Assembly: GCA_964595075.1 (NCBI GenBank)
Contig: CAZQNT010000027.1
Span: 1 to 13,638, forward strand
Length of the DNA: 13,638 nucleotides
DNA from: JAHJFW01 sp964595075
Lineage (GTDB): Bacteria > Patescibacteriota > Patescibacteriia > 2-12-FULL-60-25
Reading direction: 5' to 3'
Shown one piece after another: positions 4,787 to 12,698 of this stretch. A program made the translations under genes and the position numbers. The notes under the pieces were generated by a model. That model had not been told where the DNA came from, ran no database searches, and saw only the letters and a list, made by a program, of their open reading frames with translations. Numbering within the stretch: position 1 is the stretch's first letter; every line of letters begins with the position of its first letter.

Positions 4787-7700
4787 ATGACCATAAAACG
4801 TTTTCGCTCGATTGTTTCAGCGGCTATCGTGTTCGCGTCCGTTTTTGTTGGAATTTTTCAATCCGTCAGCGCTTCATCATTGGTTTCCGTAACAGACGAA
4901 CTTTCTCGGTTGAAGGTATCTGCATCTGCCGATCACACTGTGCGTTTCAGTACGCCAACCGGAGTCGATGCTTCGACGGATACGATTATCGTTACTTTTT
5001 CAAGCGACTTTTCACTTGCGGCAATCGGGATAGGAGATATCGATTTATTTCATGGAGTAACTACCGGTCTGGAGACGTCTGAAACAATCGCCGCATCTTC
5101 TGCCGTTGGAGTTTGGGGAGTTTCTATCGGCGCGAATGCCGTAACTTTTACGGCTCCGACCGATGCCGCGCTCGGAGAGATTGGAGCCGACGAATTTGTA
5201 GTTATCAGAATCGGCAAGAACGCTTCGGGCGGATCCGGGCAGATAGTGAATCCTTCCTCCGTACAAACAGCGAGCGTTGCCATATCCGGAACGTTCGGCG
5301 ACGATTCCAATATTTTGGTTTTTATTATTTCAGACGACGCCGTTTCCGTCAGCGCGACAGTCGAAGCGCCGATCGTTATTCCTCCAAGTGGAGGCGGATC
5401 CGGCGACACAACCGCTCCTGCCATTTTTAACGTTCAGGTTATAAACATAACAACGAGCACCGCGACGATTGTTTGGGATACAAGCGAATCGGCCAAGTCG
5501 GATGTGGATTATGGAATGACGACCGGTTATGCGAGCGGAACTCTGTCAAACGGTTCGTATATTACCCATCACGTGTTTCCTTTGACCGGCCTAAGCCCGA
5601 ATACCACGTATCACTTTCAAGTGAAGTCACGGGATTTGGCGAGTAACTTGGCAACGGCCGGGGACTTTACTTTCACGACTTTGGTTGAAAATGTAGCTCC
5701 TGTAATTACCAACGTTCACGTTGTCGATATCACGGATATTTCGGCGCGAGTCGTGTGGACGACTGACGTTGTTGCGGATTCTCGCGTTGATTTTGGTCTC
5801 ACTAATCAGTACGGATCATTTCAGACAGTTGCCGGACTCGTAACTTCGCATTCCGTAACACTTACCGCCTTGTCGCCGAATACCGCGTATCATTTTTCCG
5901 TAACATCAAAAAATCAAGTGCAGCTTTCCGCTTCTTCGCCTGATGCTACGTTCACTACGGCGCAAGATGCCACGCCTCCGGCGAACGTATCGGATTTTCA
6001 GGCGATCGGAGGAGACGGAGTGGTGCATCTCACATGGAGCAATCCCCCGGATCCGGATTTTGCGGGCGTTCGCATAGTCCGTAAAACAGACTCCTTTCCC
6101 ACCGGCCCGAACGACGGAACTCTTGTTTACAACGGAGCAGGCGTGTCCTCGGATGATACGCAAGTGAATAACGGCACAACTTATTATTACGGCGCGTTCG
6201 CGTTCGACGCCAATTCCAATTTCGCGTCCGGCGCTCTTGCCGCCGCGAAACCGGAGGGAGTTGCGCCGGCGGGAGAAGAGAACACGGCGCCGCTTTGCGC
6301 TAACGGGATTGACGACGACGCGGATGGAACAATTGATTGCGCGGATCCCGATTGCTCCGCCGTTCCGGCGTGCAGTGTTTTGCCCCCGCCAACACCGCCA
6401 CCACCACCTCCTCCTCCGGTGCCGCAACCCATTCCCATTCCGGTGCCGCAACCGTCCCCGGGACCAGGAGGCAAGATTATATTGTTCGAACCTCATTATT
6501 TTGGAGCGAACGGTTTTGTGGAGCTCGTTCCAGATTCGTTGAATCGTATTCATGCGCTCGCGGGCGACAGCGTTCAAGTTCGCGTTTCACTGAACGGAAT
6601 CAATGCCGAAATAGAAAACGCGTATTTATTGGGACCGTCAACTTATCAGCTTTCTTTGAATAACGATGGAACGGCTTATGTCGCTACGTTTGTCGTGCCC
6701 GCCCCCGGTTCATACAACCTAGCGGTCGTAATTAATTTCGTAGGAGGAGGGACGTCCGTCGTGAATACAATCATGATTTCAGAATCCGGCGGAAGAGTCG
6801 TTGAAGAGACGATTATCGGTAAATCGGATAATCCTATCGATAACGCAAAAGTAACTTTGTTCGTTGACGACGGCGGATGGAAGAAGTGGAACGGAGGACC
6901 GTTCGGTCAGGCGAATCCCGTTATAACCGGACAGGACGGAGAATTTGCTTTTACCGTACCGAATGGGCGTTATTACGCCGAGGTTGAAAAGGACGGTTAT
7001 AAGAAAGCGGTTACGTCGCCCGTACAAATTCAGGATGGAATTTTCGGAGAAGTCGTCGGGCTTATTATGGTGCCGCCGTCGCCAGGCGATGTGATTTCTC
7101 CGGAGGCGTCGGTGGCGGAAAATATCGCTAATGTTGCAAAGAATATAGCGGAACAGGCGGTTTACGGTTTATCGATTATAAGCGACACGCTTCGACGGCC
7201 CGAAGTCCGTGAAGCGGTTCAGAATACGGTTTCGCCCGCAGCATTGGGGATCGCCTTGATTAACGTCGCCACGGCGCTTCCGGCATTTAACGCCTTGGCG
7301 TATATCCAATATTTATTTTCTCAACCACTGTTATTACTCGGAAGAAGAAAGAAAAAGAAATGGGGGATAATATATAACGCTCTCACCAAACAACCAGTTG
7401 ATTTGGTGATCGTGCGCTTGCTTCATGCGGAAACGAAGTTGGTTATTCAATCAAAGGTTACGGATAAGCTCGGACGTTATTCGTTTATCGCGAGTCAGGG
7501 AACGTATATTTTAGATGTGGTGAAGCCGGGATACGTCTATCCCACGCAGTATATAAAAGATAAAACGGAAGACGTCGACTATCTCGAACTTTATCACGCC
7601 GTTCCAATCACGCTCACAGACGGCGGCATCATAGCGAAAAATATTCCGATTGATCCGGTCGTGCCGGTTGAAGTTCCGCGAAGATTGATGTGGAAAAAGA

Positions 7701-8164
7701 CGTTAAGAATGATTCAACAAGACGTGGCGTTTTTAACAGTATTGATTGCCGTCGTATCTCTAGTTATCAGTCCAAGCATTCAGCTGGCGTTGATTACATT
7801 GTCTCAAGTGGGATTATTCTTCTTGTTCAAGAGGATTTCTGTAAAGACAAAGGCGAAAGAGTGGGGAATCGTGTACGACGAAGCCACGCGCAAGCCGCTT
7901 TTGCGCGTAATCGTTCGAATATTCGATAAAAAATTCAATAAGTTGTTGGAAACACAGGTCACGGACGCGAACGGAAAGTACGGATTCTTCGTTCGTCGCA
8001 GCGTTTATTATGTAACCGCCGAAAAGGAGGGCTATGAGAAATATACGTCGCCGGACGTCGATCTTTCCACGAAAGACGAGGCGATCGTCGATCAGTCGTT
8101 GCCATTGAAACGTATTGTTGAGATCGTGAAACCGCAGAAAGAAACATTGGTAGAATATAACTAG
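4787..8164 (+). CDS. Large FnIII/carboxypeptidase-regulatory-domain envelope protein
   Basis: 1125 residues. A signal peptide (1-29, cleavage near VSA) leads to a beta-rich N-domain (about 30-190) related to that of the next gene. Three FnIII-like domains follow at about 207-298, 301-392 and 394-490; the first two share 'LSPNTTYHF'-type strands. C504-C529 is a cysteine-bounded acidic motif (NGIDDDADGTIDCADPDC) like those in calcium-binding extracellular proteins. Then come a proline-rich linker (530-562), an Ig-like region, and a carboxypeptidase-regulatory-like domain (about 670-760). A hydrophobic segment (819-851) ends in RRKKKK, followed by a second regulatory-like domain, a probable helical hairpin (980-1014), a basic stretch and a third regulatory-like domain (1025-1110). 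By the positive-inside rule the last two domains may face the cytoplasm. A structural or adhesive role at the cell surface is inferred. It begins one base after the previous stop, without a clear RBS. Confidence 0.8.
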   Translation: MTIKRFRSIVSAAIVFASVFVGIFQSVSASSLVSVTDELSRLKVSASADHTVRFSTPTGVDASTDTIIVTFSSDFSLAAIGIGDIDLFHGVTTGLETSETIAASSAVGVWGVSIGANAVTFTAPTDAALGEIGADEFVVIRIGKNASGGSGQIVNPSSVQTASVAISGTFGDDSNILVFIISDDAVSVSATVEAPIVIPPSGGGSGDTTAPAIFNVQVINITTSTATIVWDTSESAKSDVDYGMTTGYASGTLSNGSYITHHVFPLTGLSPNTTYHFQVKSRDLASNLATAGDFTFTTLVENVAPVITNVHVVDITDISARVVWTTDVVADSRVDFGLTNQYGSFQTVAGLVTSHSVTLTALSPNTAYHFSVTSKNQVQLSASSPDATFTTAQDATPPANVSDFQAIGGDGVVHLTWSNPPDPDFAGVRIVRKTDSFPTGPNDGTLVYNGAGVSSDDTQVNNGTTYYYGAFAFDANSNFASGALAAAKPEGVAPAGEENTAPLCANGIDDDADGTIDCADPDCSAVPACSVLPPPTPPPPPPPPVPQPIPIPVPQPSPGPGGKIILFEPHYFGANGFVELVPDSLNRIHALAGDSVQVRVSLNGINAEIENAYLLGPSTYQLSLNNDGTAYVATFVVPAPGSYNLAVVINFVGGGTSVVNTIMISESGGRVVEETIIGKSDNPIDNAKVTLFVDDGGWKKWNGGPFGQANPVITGQDGEFAFTVPNGRYYAEVEKDGYKKAVTSPVQIQDGIFGEVVGLIMVPPSPGDVISPEASVAENIANVAKNIAEQAVYGLSIISDTLRRPEVREAVQNTVSPAALGIALINVATALPAFNALAYIQYLFSQPLLLLGRRKKKKWGIIYNALTKQPVDLVIVRLLHAETKLVIQSKVTDKLGRYSFIASQGTYILDVVKPGYVYPTQYIKDKTEDVDYLELYHAVPITLTDGGIIAKNIPIDPVVPVEVPRRLMWKKTLRMIQQDVAFLTVLIAVVSLVISPSIQLALITLSQVGLFFLFKRISVKTKAKEWGIVYDEATRKPLLRVIVRIFDKKFNKLLETQVTDANGKYGFFVRRSVYYVTAEKEGYEKYTSPDVDLSTKDEAIVDQSLPLKRIVEIVKPQKETLVEYN

Positions 8165-8166
8165 TA

Positions 8167-8193
8167 TAGACAATAACTATTTTGTGCTATCAT
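8167..8193 (+). promoter_or_regulatory. Internal extended -10 promoter
   Basis: TGCTATCAT (TG, one base, then TATCAT at 8188-8193) with TAGACA at 8167-8172, spacer 15 nt. The expected start is about 6 nt before ATG 8206, so a transcript from here would be almost leaderless. Confidence 0.45.
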
Positions 8194-8205
8194 AGGATCA
8201 TTGAT

Positions 8206-9252
8206 ATGAAAATGAACTTAAAAATGAGGGTGATTAGTTCTATAACAGTCATGGCGACCGTTGGAACGATTTTATCCTCCATGTCTTTCGTCAGAGCCGG
8301 TAGTCCTACCAGCACAAGCGATACATTGACAAGAGAAAAAATCAGCACGAGCGCGACGCATACTATCACCGGAGTATTCGCGAGCAGTACATGGATAAAC
8401 GGAAGCACGATAACATTCAGCTACAGTTCCGCGGGGTTTGCGCTTGGTGAAGATACGGGAATAGGTTGCGCGATTACCAGCGGAGGCGGCACATGCACGG
8501 CGGCTTCCGTTGCATCTACCGATGTCGTGACCGTTACATGCACGACTGTTGCAGGGTGTTGGGGCGTTTTGACTCTTTCAAATGTTACGGGAACCAATCC
8601 GGGGACAACAGGATCAAAACAGGTTTCTATCGCCGGCGATGCCGGTTATACGGGAACATTCGCAATACCGATCGTTGATGACGATCAGGTAACTGTTACG
8701 GCAACGGTTGATCCTACTATCACGTTCGATATAGATACTGCGCTTACCGACGTTGAATCAGCCGCACCCTATTCCGTATCTTTGCACACTCTCACCACCG
8801 CCGCAGTCACAAGTTCCGGAACTTTCGTCAGCAGTACGTGGATCGATCTTGCTACGAACGCGAAAGGCGGAGCGGTCGTCACGGTAACGTCAACCAAGGC
8901 GGGTTTGAGATCGACGAGCGTGTCATCGGATGTAATAGATTCATTCGGTGGATTGATGGCTGCAGGAGTAGAGAATTACGGACTCTGCGTAGCTTCGGCA
9001 TCCATAACGCAAACCGCCGGCGGTCCTTTCGTCAGAGTAGCTCCATTCAACAATACGTGCGCGGCAGACAGCGATACTAATATCATCGGCGCCGTTACAT
9101 CGACAGGAGCGCAAAATATCTTAAACACCACCAACTTGCCAATAGCGGGTGGTCGTGCTCAAATTATAGTGAACGCATCAATCAGCAGCATTACGCCGGC
9201 TCACAACGACTACACCGATACTTTGACCTTTATCGCAACCGGTACGTTCTAA
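8206..9252 (+). CDS. Secreted beta-rich surface protein, WxL-like partner candidate
   Basis: 348 residues from ATG 8206; AGGA lies 8 nt upstream, and the in-frame TTG at 8182 is less likely. A signal peptide (about 1-31, ending VRA) precedes an N-domain resembling that of the 1125-residue neighbour ('SDTLTREKISTSATHTI' against 'TDELSRLKVSASADHTV'). This closes with DQVTVTATVDPTITF at 160-174, a segment I recall as common in Parcubacteria secreted proteins. The C-terminal half (175-348) ends 'TPAHNDYTDTLTFIATGTF' and aligns by eye with the end of the protein at 10354. No membrane helix follows the signal peptide, so it should be released or held by a partner. Four cysteines within the N-domain could form disulfides. 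I infer a WxL-like role with the adjoining WxLIP-like anchor; no classical WxL motif is seen. Confidence 0.7.
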   Translation: MKMNLKMRVISSITVMATVGTILSSMSFVRAGSPTSTSDTLTREKISTSATHTITGVFASSTWINGSTITFSYSSAGFALGEDTGIGCAITSGGGTCTAASVASTDVVTVTCTTVAGCWGVLTLSNVTGTNPGTTGSKQVSIAGDAGYTGTFAIPIVDDDQVTVTATVDPTITFDIDTALTDVESAAPYSVSLHTLTTAAVTSSGTFVSSTWIDLATNAKGGAVVTVTSTKAGLRSTSVSSDVIDSFGGLMAAGVENYGLCVASASITQTAGGPFVRVAPFNNTCAADSDTNIIGAVTSTGAQNILNTTNLPIAGGRAQIIVNASISSITPAHNDYTDTLTFIATGTF

Positions 9253-9324
9253 CGGCGGTCGAGACAACTGAGACTAGGTAGTCTGTAAATCCGTATTCGG
9301 CGGCAGTTGATCGTTGCGAGAGTA

Positions 9325-10329
9325 ATGGATTTATTCTTGCACATGCCAAGTATAAAGAGAAAAACGCTATGGCTGGCTGCGATATTCGTATTGGCGGGTT
9401 ATTTTGCCGGTTTTTCAGAAGTTAAGGCCGTCACCATCTCCCCTCCGTTTTTTGATTACTCGCTTAATCCCGGCGATACGGTTTCGGATGTTATCAAGGT
9501 TTACAACGAGACGACGCTTCCGATCACGGTTTATCCGATCGCCATTAATTTCACGTCAGGCGATGACGAAGCCGGAATACCGAATTTTTATTCGGCGGCT
9601 CAATATAATCCTTCCGGTTTGTCGCGGTGGATTTCGTTTCCGAAAGATCCAATTACTCTAAAACCCGGAGAACGCTCAAATTTGTTATTTTCAATTTACG
9701 TTCCATTGGACGGCGATCCTGGTGGTCATTACGGCGGCATCATTTTCAGTTCCACGCCACCGGAAGAAAGAGCCGGAACCGTCGGAGTCGGCGAGCAGCT
9801 TGCGGCAATAATGCTTTTGCGAGTTTCAGGAGATATTATAGAGCAAGGAAGAATTGAAGAATTTGGTTTTTACGACGGCAGGCGAATTCTTACTCATCTG
9901 CCGGTTAATTTTTTCGTTCGCTTTAAAAACGAAGGCACGATTCACGTCAGACCTGTCGGAAACGTCTTTATTACGAACATGATCGGAGGGCAGTCGGCTT
10001 CTATTAAGATCAATTCGCAGTTGGGAAGCGTTCTTCCGAATAGCATACGCAGATATTTTTTTGATTGGAAGAAAGGAGACGAAGTTGAAAGCGAATCGGA
10101 ATTCAAGAAGGAATTGCGCAATTTCGGGTTTGGAAGATATCGCGCTACGGTCGTGTTAAATTATGGAAAAGAAGGGCAGAGCGTCACTGCTGAGCAGACG
10201 TTCTGGGTTTTTCCTTGGATTTTGATGGTTATCGCGTTCGTAGTCCTGGTTCTTTTAGTGTTTTTATTGAAGTTGTACAACCGATCGGTCGTGAATAGGT
10301 ATATTAAGAATAATACGTTGAAAGAGTAG
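9325..10329 (+). CDS. WxLIP-like membrane-anchored surface protein 2
   Basis: 334 residues from ATG 9325; ATG 9343 (MPSIKRKTLW) is an equally plausible start and TTG 9307 a weaker one. The signal peptide ends near VKA. The extracytoplasmic part carries the same blocks as the other two anchors: 'PGGHYGGIIFS', 'HLPVNFFVRFKNEGTIHVRP', 'LPNSIRRYFF' and 'FGFGRYRATVVLNYG ... FWVFPW'. A membrane helix (WILMVIAFVVLVLLVFLL) and a tail with NRYIKNN follow. The tail motif RYIK is shared with anchor 1. It sits between two secreted proteins with related C-termini, as expected if it tethers one or both. The gap from the previous gene is 72 nt and contains a small inverted repeat GACTA/TAGTC. Confidence 0.75.
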   Translation: MDLFLHMPSIKRKTLWLAAIFVLAGYFAGFSEVKAVTISPPFFDYSLNPGDTVSDVIKVYNETTLPITVYPIAINFTSGDDEAGIPNFYSAAQYNPSGLSRWISFPKDPITLKPGERSNLLFSIYVPLDGDPGGHYGGIIFSSTPPEERAGTVGVGEQLAAIMLLRVSGDIIEQGRIEEFGFYDGRRILTHLPVNFFVRFKNEGTIHVRPVGNVFITNMIGGQSASIKINSQLGSVLPNSIRRYFFDWKKGDEVESESEFKKELRNFGFGRYRATVVLNYGKEGQSVTAEQTFWVFPWILMVIAFVVLVLLVFLLKLYNRSVVNRYIKNNTLKE

Positions 10330-10334
10330 TTTTG

Positions 10335-10343
10335 TGGTAAAAT
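10335..10343 (+). promoter_or_regulatory. Internal extended -10 promoter
   Basis: TGGTAAAAT (TG, one base, TAAAAT) lies just after the stop of anchor 2 and 10 nt before ATG 10354. TTGAAA at 10318-10323 is a possible -35 at a short 14 nt. The pattern TTTTGTG-N-TA is shared with 8181-8190. Confidence 0.4.
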
Positions 10344-10353
10344 TGGTTCGCTT

Positions 10354-11265
10354 ATGAAGATGCAGGTATTGATCTTTGTGTTGGCAATTTCGTTCACGTC
10401 CAGCGCGGCTTTCGCGATGACGAGCGTCAATTATAAAGTAAATTGGGATTCGATTAACAGCGGCGGCGACGATATCAGTTCATCAACAAATTATATTCTT
10501 CATGATACCGTTGGCGAAGTTGCGACGGGAAGCTCCACAAGCGAAAATTATCGTCTTCGCGCAGGTTATAGATACGGTGATACCGAAGCCCCCAGTCTAT
10601 CATTCGAGATAGGGACTCAAGAAAATTCCACTGAAACCACCTTTTCGGCGTTTAATAACGCAGGAAAAACCGTTACAGTCGCTTCATCCGCATCTTATTC
10701 AGTGGGAAATTATATAGGAGTAGTTGAAAATAAAGGCGCAGCGCAGATAATCGCAATCGGGAAAATAACGGATGTTACAGGTTTGGTAATTACTGTTGAC
10801 GCATGGGATGGCAGTCCGACTTTGGTTAGCGCGGTTCCTGCAGGCGGAGACGATTATGCATATAGATTGAACGGAAGCGCGGCTCAACTCGGTACAATAA
10901 CGACTTCAATCGTCGCAACATCGCTCACGCGCACTAATGTGATTTCAAATATTGAGAACGGATATACCGTTTACGTATTGGATGACGGGAATCTTAGAAT
11001 TGATGCCACGACTTACATGGGAAACGTTGCTGATGGGGCGGTTACAGCAGGATCGGATGAGTATGGCGCGCGAGTATTTGGAAACAGCGCGACAAGCACC
11101 GGAAGCGATTTTGCTTTTGCCACTACTACGACAGCGGTTCAGGAATCGTATACATTCGCGAGCAATGAGAGAATCGGGCTCGTATATAAGGCAGCGATAA
11201 GCGCAATAACAGCTGCCGGTAATTATAGTCATGCCGTTTATTATACGCTGACAGGAAAATTTTAG
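10354..11265 (+). CDS. Secreted beta-rich surface protein, second WxL-like partner candidate
   Basis: 303 residues. A clear signal peptide (1-21, cleavage after AFA) precedes an N-terminal module (about 24-74) with the pattern 'NYKVNWDSINSGG ... SSSTNYILHDTVGE ... SENYRLRAGY', a module I recall from many CPR and other secreted proteins. The rest is threonine/serine-rich and beta-predicted. The section from 'LGTITTSIVATSL' to the terminal 'ISAITAAGNYSHAVYYTLTGKF' parallels the C-terminal half of the protein at 8206 ('LHTLTTAAVTSSG' to the end), so the two share a domain. Cysteine is absent. It lies between WxLIP-like anchors 2 and 3, 24 nt after the former and 9 nt before the latter. No Shine-Dalgarno; an extended -10 just upstream suggests a near-leaderless message. 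The partner role is inferred from context. Confidence 0.7.
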   Translation: MKMQVLIFVLAISFTSSAAFAMTSVNYKVNWDSINSGGDDISSSTNYILHDTVGEVATGSSTSENYRLRAGYRYGDTEAPSLSFEIGTQENSTETTFSAFNNAGKTVTVASSASYSVGNYIGVVENKGAAQIIAIGKITDVTGLVITVDAWDGSPTLVSAVPAGGDDYAYRLNGSAAQLGTITTSIVATSLTRTNVISNIENGYTVYVLDDGNLRIDATTYMGNVADGAVTAGSDEYGARVFGNSATSTGSDFAFATTTTAVQESYTFASNERIGLVYKAAISAITAAGNYSHAVYYTLTGKF

Positions 11266-11274
11266 ATTAAGATT

Positions 11275-12273
11275 ATGATTATCTTCAATCAAAAGATGAG
11301 AATAGGAATTGTTTTTGGTTTCGCCTTTTTTTTTGCGATTCCGTCTGTTAGCGCGTTTTCCGTTTCACCCGCATTAGTTGAAGTCTCGTTAGATAAAGGC
11401 GAAAGTAAAAACGGAACCATATCGATTACGAGTACGGAAGATCATGATGTTTCTTACGAAGTCAGTTTTCAGAATTTTGTCGCTAAAGGCGAAGATGGTC
11501 AGCAGGATTTTGTTGCAAATAACACCGTTTATCAGGATATTGACTGGATTACGCCTCAAATAAACAATTTTACAATTGAAAAAGGAGGTAGTATCGATAT
11601 ACCGTACGTTGTCACCGTACCAAAGGACGCAAGACCTGGAGGGCATTTCGTTGCCATGTTCGTTTCGCAAAAGAAAAGTGATGTGCAGATCGGTACAGGC
11701 GCGAGCGTTAGATCGCAGATCGGCGTTTTGTTTCTGATAAGAGCTAATGGTGAAATCAAAGAAAGTCTGGATATCGAGAGTTTTCGCGTCGTCCAATCCG
11801 AAAATGCTTTTAACAGACTGCCGGTCGTGTTTGAGACGCGATTTAAGAATCTCGGGAATGTTCATTTGAAGCCGATAGGGGATATCGTGATTGAGAACGC
11901 GTTTGGAAGAACATCGGCTGTGATTCCTTTGAATCCGCGAGGATCGTTTGTTTTGACCAACAGCGTTCGGAGGATGGAGAGTATATGGGGCAATAATGTT
12001 GAAGGCGGCGGAGTTGTTTCCGGCGGTTTGATAAATGAGCTTGTTAGTGAGTGGCGGAACTTTGCGATAGGACCGTATACGGCACGTATCGTAGGTTATT
12101 ACGGCGACTTGAAGCAACCAATATCCGAACAGATTAGATTCTGGGTTTTTCCTTGGCATTTGTTTCTGGCGGCGATTTTGTTGTTATCGGTACTGATAGC
12201 GTTTAAGGAAATTTACAGCCGATTATTGATAAAATTGGCTTTGATAAGGTCGTGTAGAAATACCAAGCATTGA
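11275..12273 (+). CDS. WxLIP-like membrane-anchored surface protein 3
   Basis: 332 residues from ATG 11275; ATG 11296 (MRIGIVFGF) is also possible. A signal peptide ends near VSA, followed directly by 'FSVSPALVEVSLDKGESKNGTISI', close to the start of anchor 1 after its signal peptide. Shared blocks are 'PGGHFVAMFVS', 'RLPVVFETRFKNLGNVHLKP', 'LTNSVRRM' and 'FAIGPYTARIVGYYGD ... FWVFPW'. A membrane helix (LFLAAILLLSVLIAF) and a basic tail with two cysteine-free arginine/lysine clusters plus one cysteine (RSCRNTKH) end it. It is nearer to anchor 1 than to anchor 2 in these blocks, which suggests two separate duplications. It is the last gene of the cassette, and no clear terminator hairpin follows its TGA. 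Confidence 0.75.
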   Translation: MIIFNQKMRIGIVFGFAFFFAIPSVSAFSVSPALVEVSLDKGESKNGTISITSTEDHDVSYEVSFQNFVAKGEDGQQDFVANNTVYQDIDWITPQINNFTIEKGGSIDIPYVVTVPKDARPGGHFVAMFVSQKKSDVQIGTGASVRSQIGVLFLIRANGEIKESLDIESFRVVQSENAFNRLPVVFETRFKNLGNVHLKPIGDIVIENAFGRTSAVIPLNPRGSFVLTNSVRRMESIWGNNVEGGGVVSGGLINELVSEWRNFAIGPYTARIVGYYGDLKQPISEQIRFWVFPWHLFLAAILLLSVLIAFKEIYSRLLIKLALIRSCRNTKH

Positions 12274-12311
12274 AAGCGCGGATTTGGTACAGTTTTAGCG
12301 ATAATTTGCAG

Positions 12312-12466
12312 TTATCCATATATTATCCACAACGATTTAAATACCGTTGTTTTTATTTGTCCAATGTAATTTATTAGTTATCGAGAATGTTGCTCGATAT
12401 CTTTTATCAACAATTTATTCACACAGCGTATATATAAAAATGTATATATATATGCATTTTTCCGTT
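12312..12466. other. Candidate replication origin (DnaA-box cluster plus TA-rich stretch)
   Basis: DnaA-box-like 9-mers on the plus strand are TTATCCATA (12312), the perfect TTATCCACA (12323), TTATCAACA (12404) and TTATTCACA (12415); TTATCGAGA (12378) is weaker. Both pairs are spaced exactly 11 nt start to start, about one helical turn. A perfect inverted repeat TATCGAG/CTCGATA (12379-12399) lies between the pairs. A TA-rich run (about 12428-12466) follows and could unwind. The region is AT-rich, gene-free, and in the same window as four parS sites. dnaA is not in the window. Confidence 0.5.
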
Positions 12467-12698
12467 GGAAATGACCGATTTCAGGATTTGATATTATTTG
12501 ATTGTGCTTAAACCGGATGAAATTGTGCAGAATCTACAGTCGAAATCGTTCTTTTGTAGAGCTCTGGACCGCAGTATCCGTATGGCGACGGTCGTTCACA
12601 CGATCTTAAGTGGTTTGTCGCTATATCGATAAGCAAAATTGAACAGGTTTTCGCACAAAATCCCATGGCCATGTTGAATTGCCAGGGGTTAAGTTGAA
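12467..12698 (+). other. Gene-free leader upstream of the last surface gene
   Basis: I see no gene in this stretch. TTGATA at 12488-12493 followed by TTGTGC and TTAAAC could be a weak promoter, although the spacing is short. A small GACCG/CGGTC inverted repeat lies near 12568-12594. AGGGG about 10 nt before ATG 12699 can serve as a ribosome binding site. Confidence 0.4.

Noticed and set aside
5571..5582. Possible fifth parS (TCACGTGTTTCC)
   Set aside because: Only the CACGTG centre matches, the palindrome fails on the right arm, and it is inside a coding region.
5906..6577. 223-codon open frame on the minus strand
   Set aside because: It lies entirely inside the FnIII surface gene, is arginine-rich and has no domain-like features; it is a shadow frame.
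11389..12159. 256-codon open frame on the minus strand
   Set aside because: It lies opposite anchor 3, whose conserved blocks are clearly on the plus strand.
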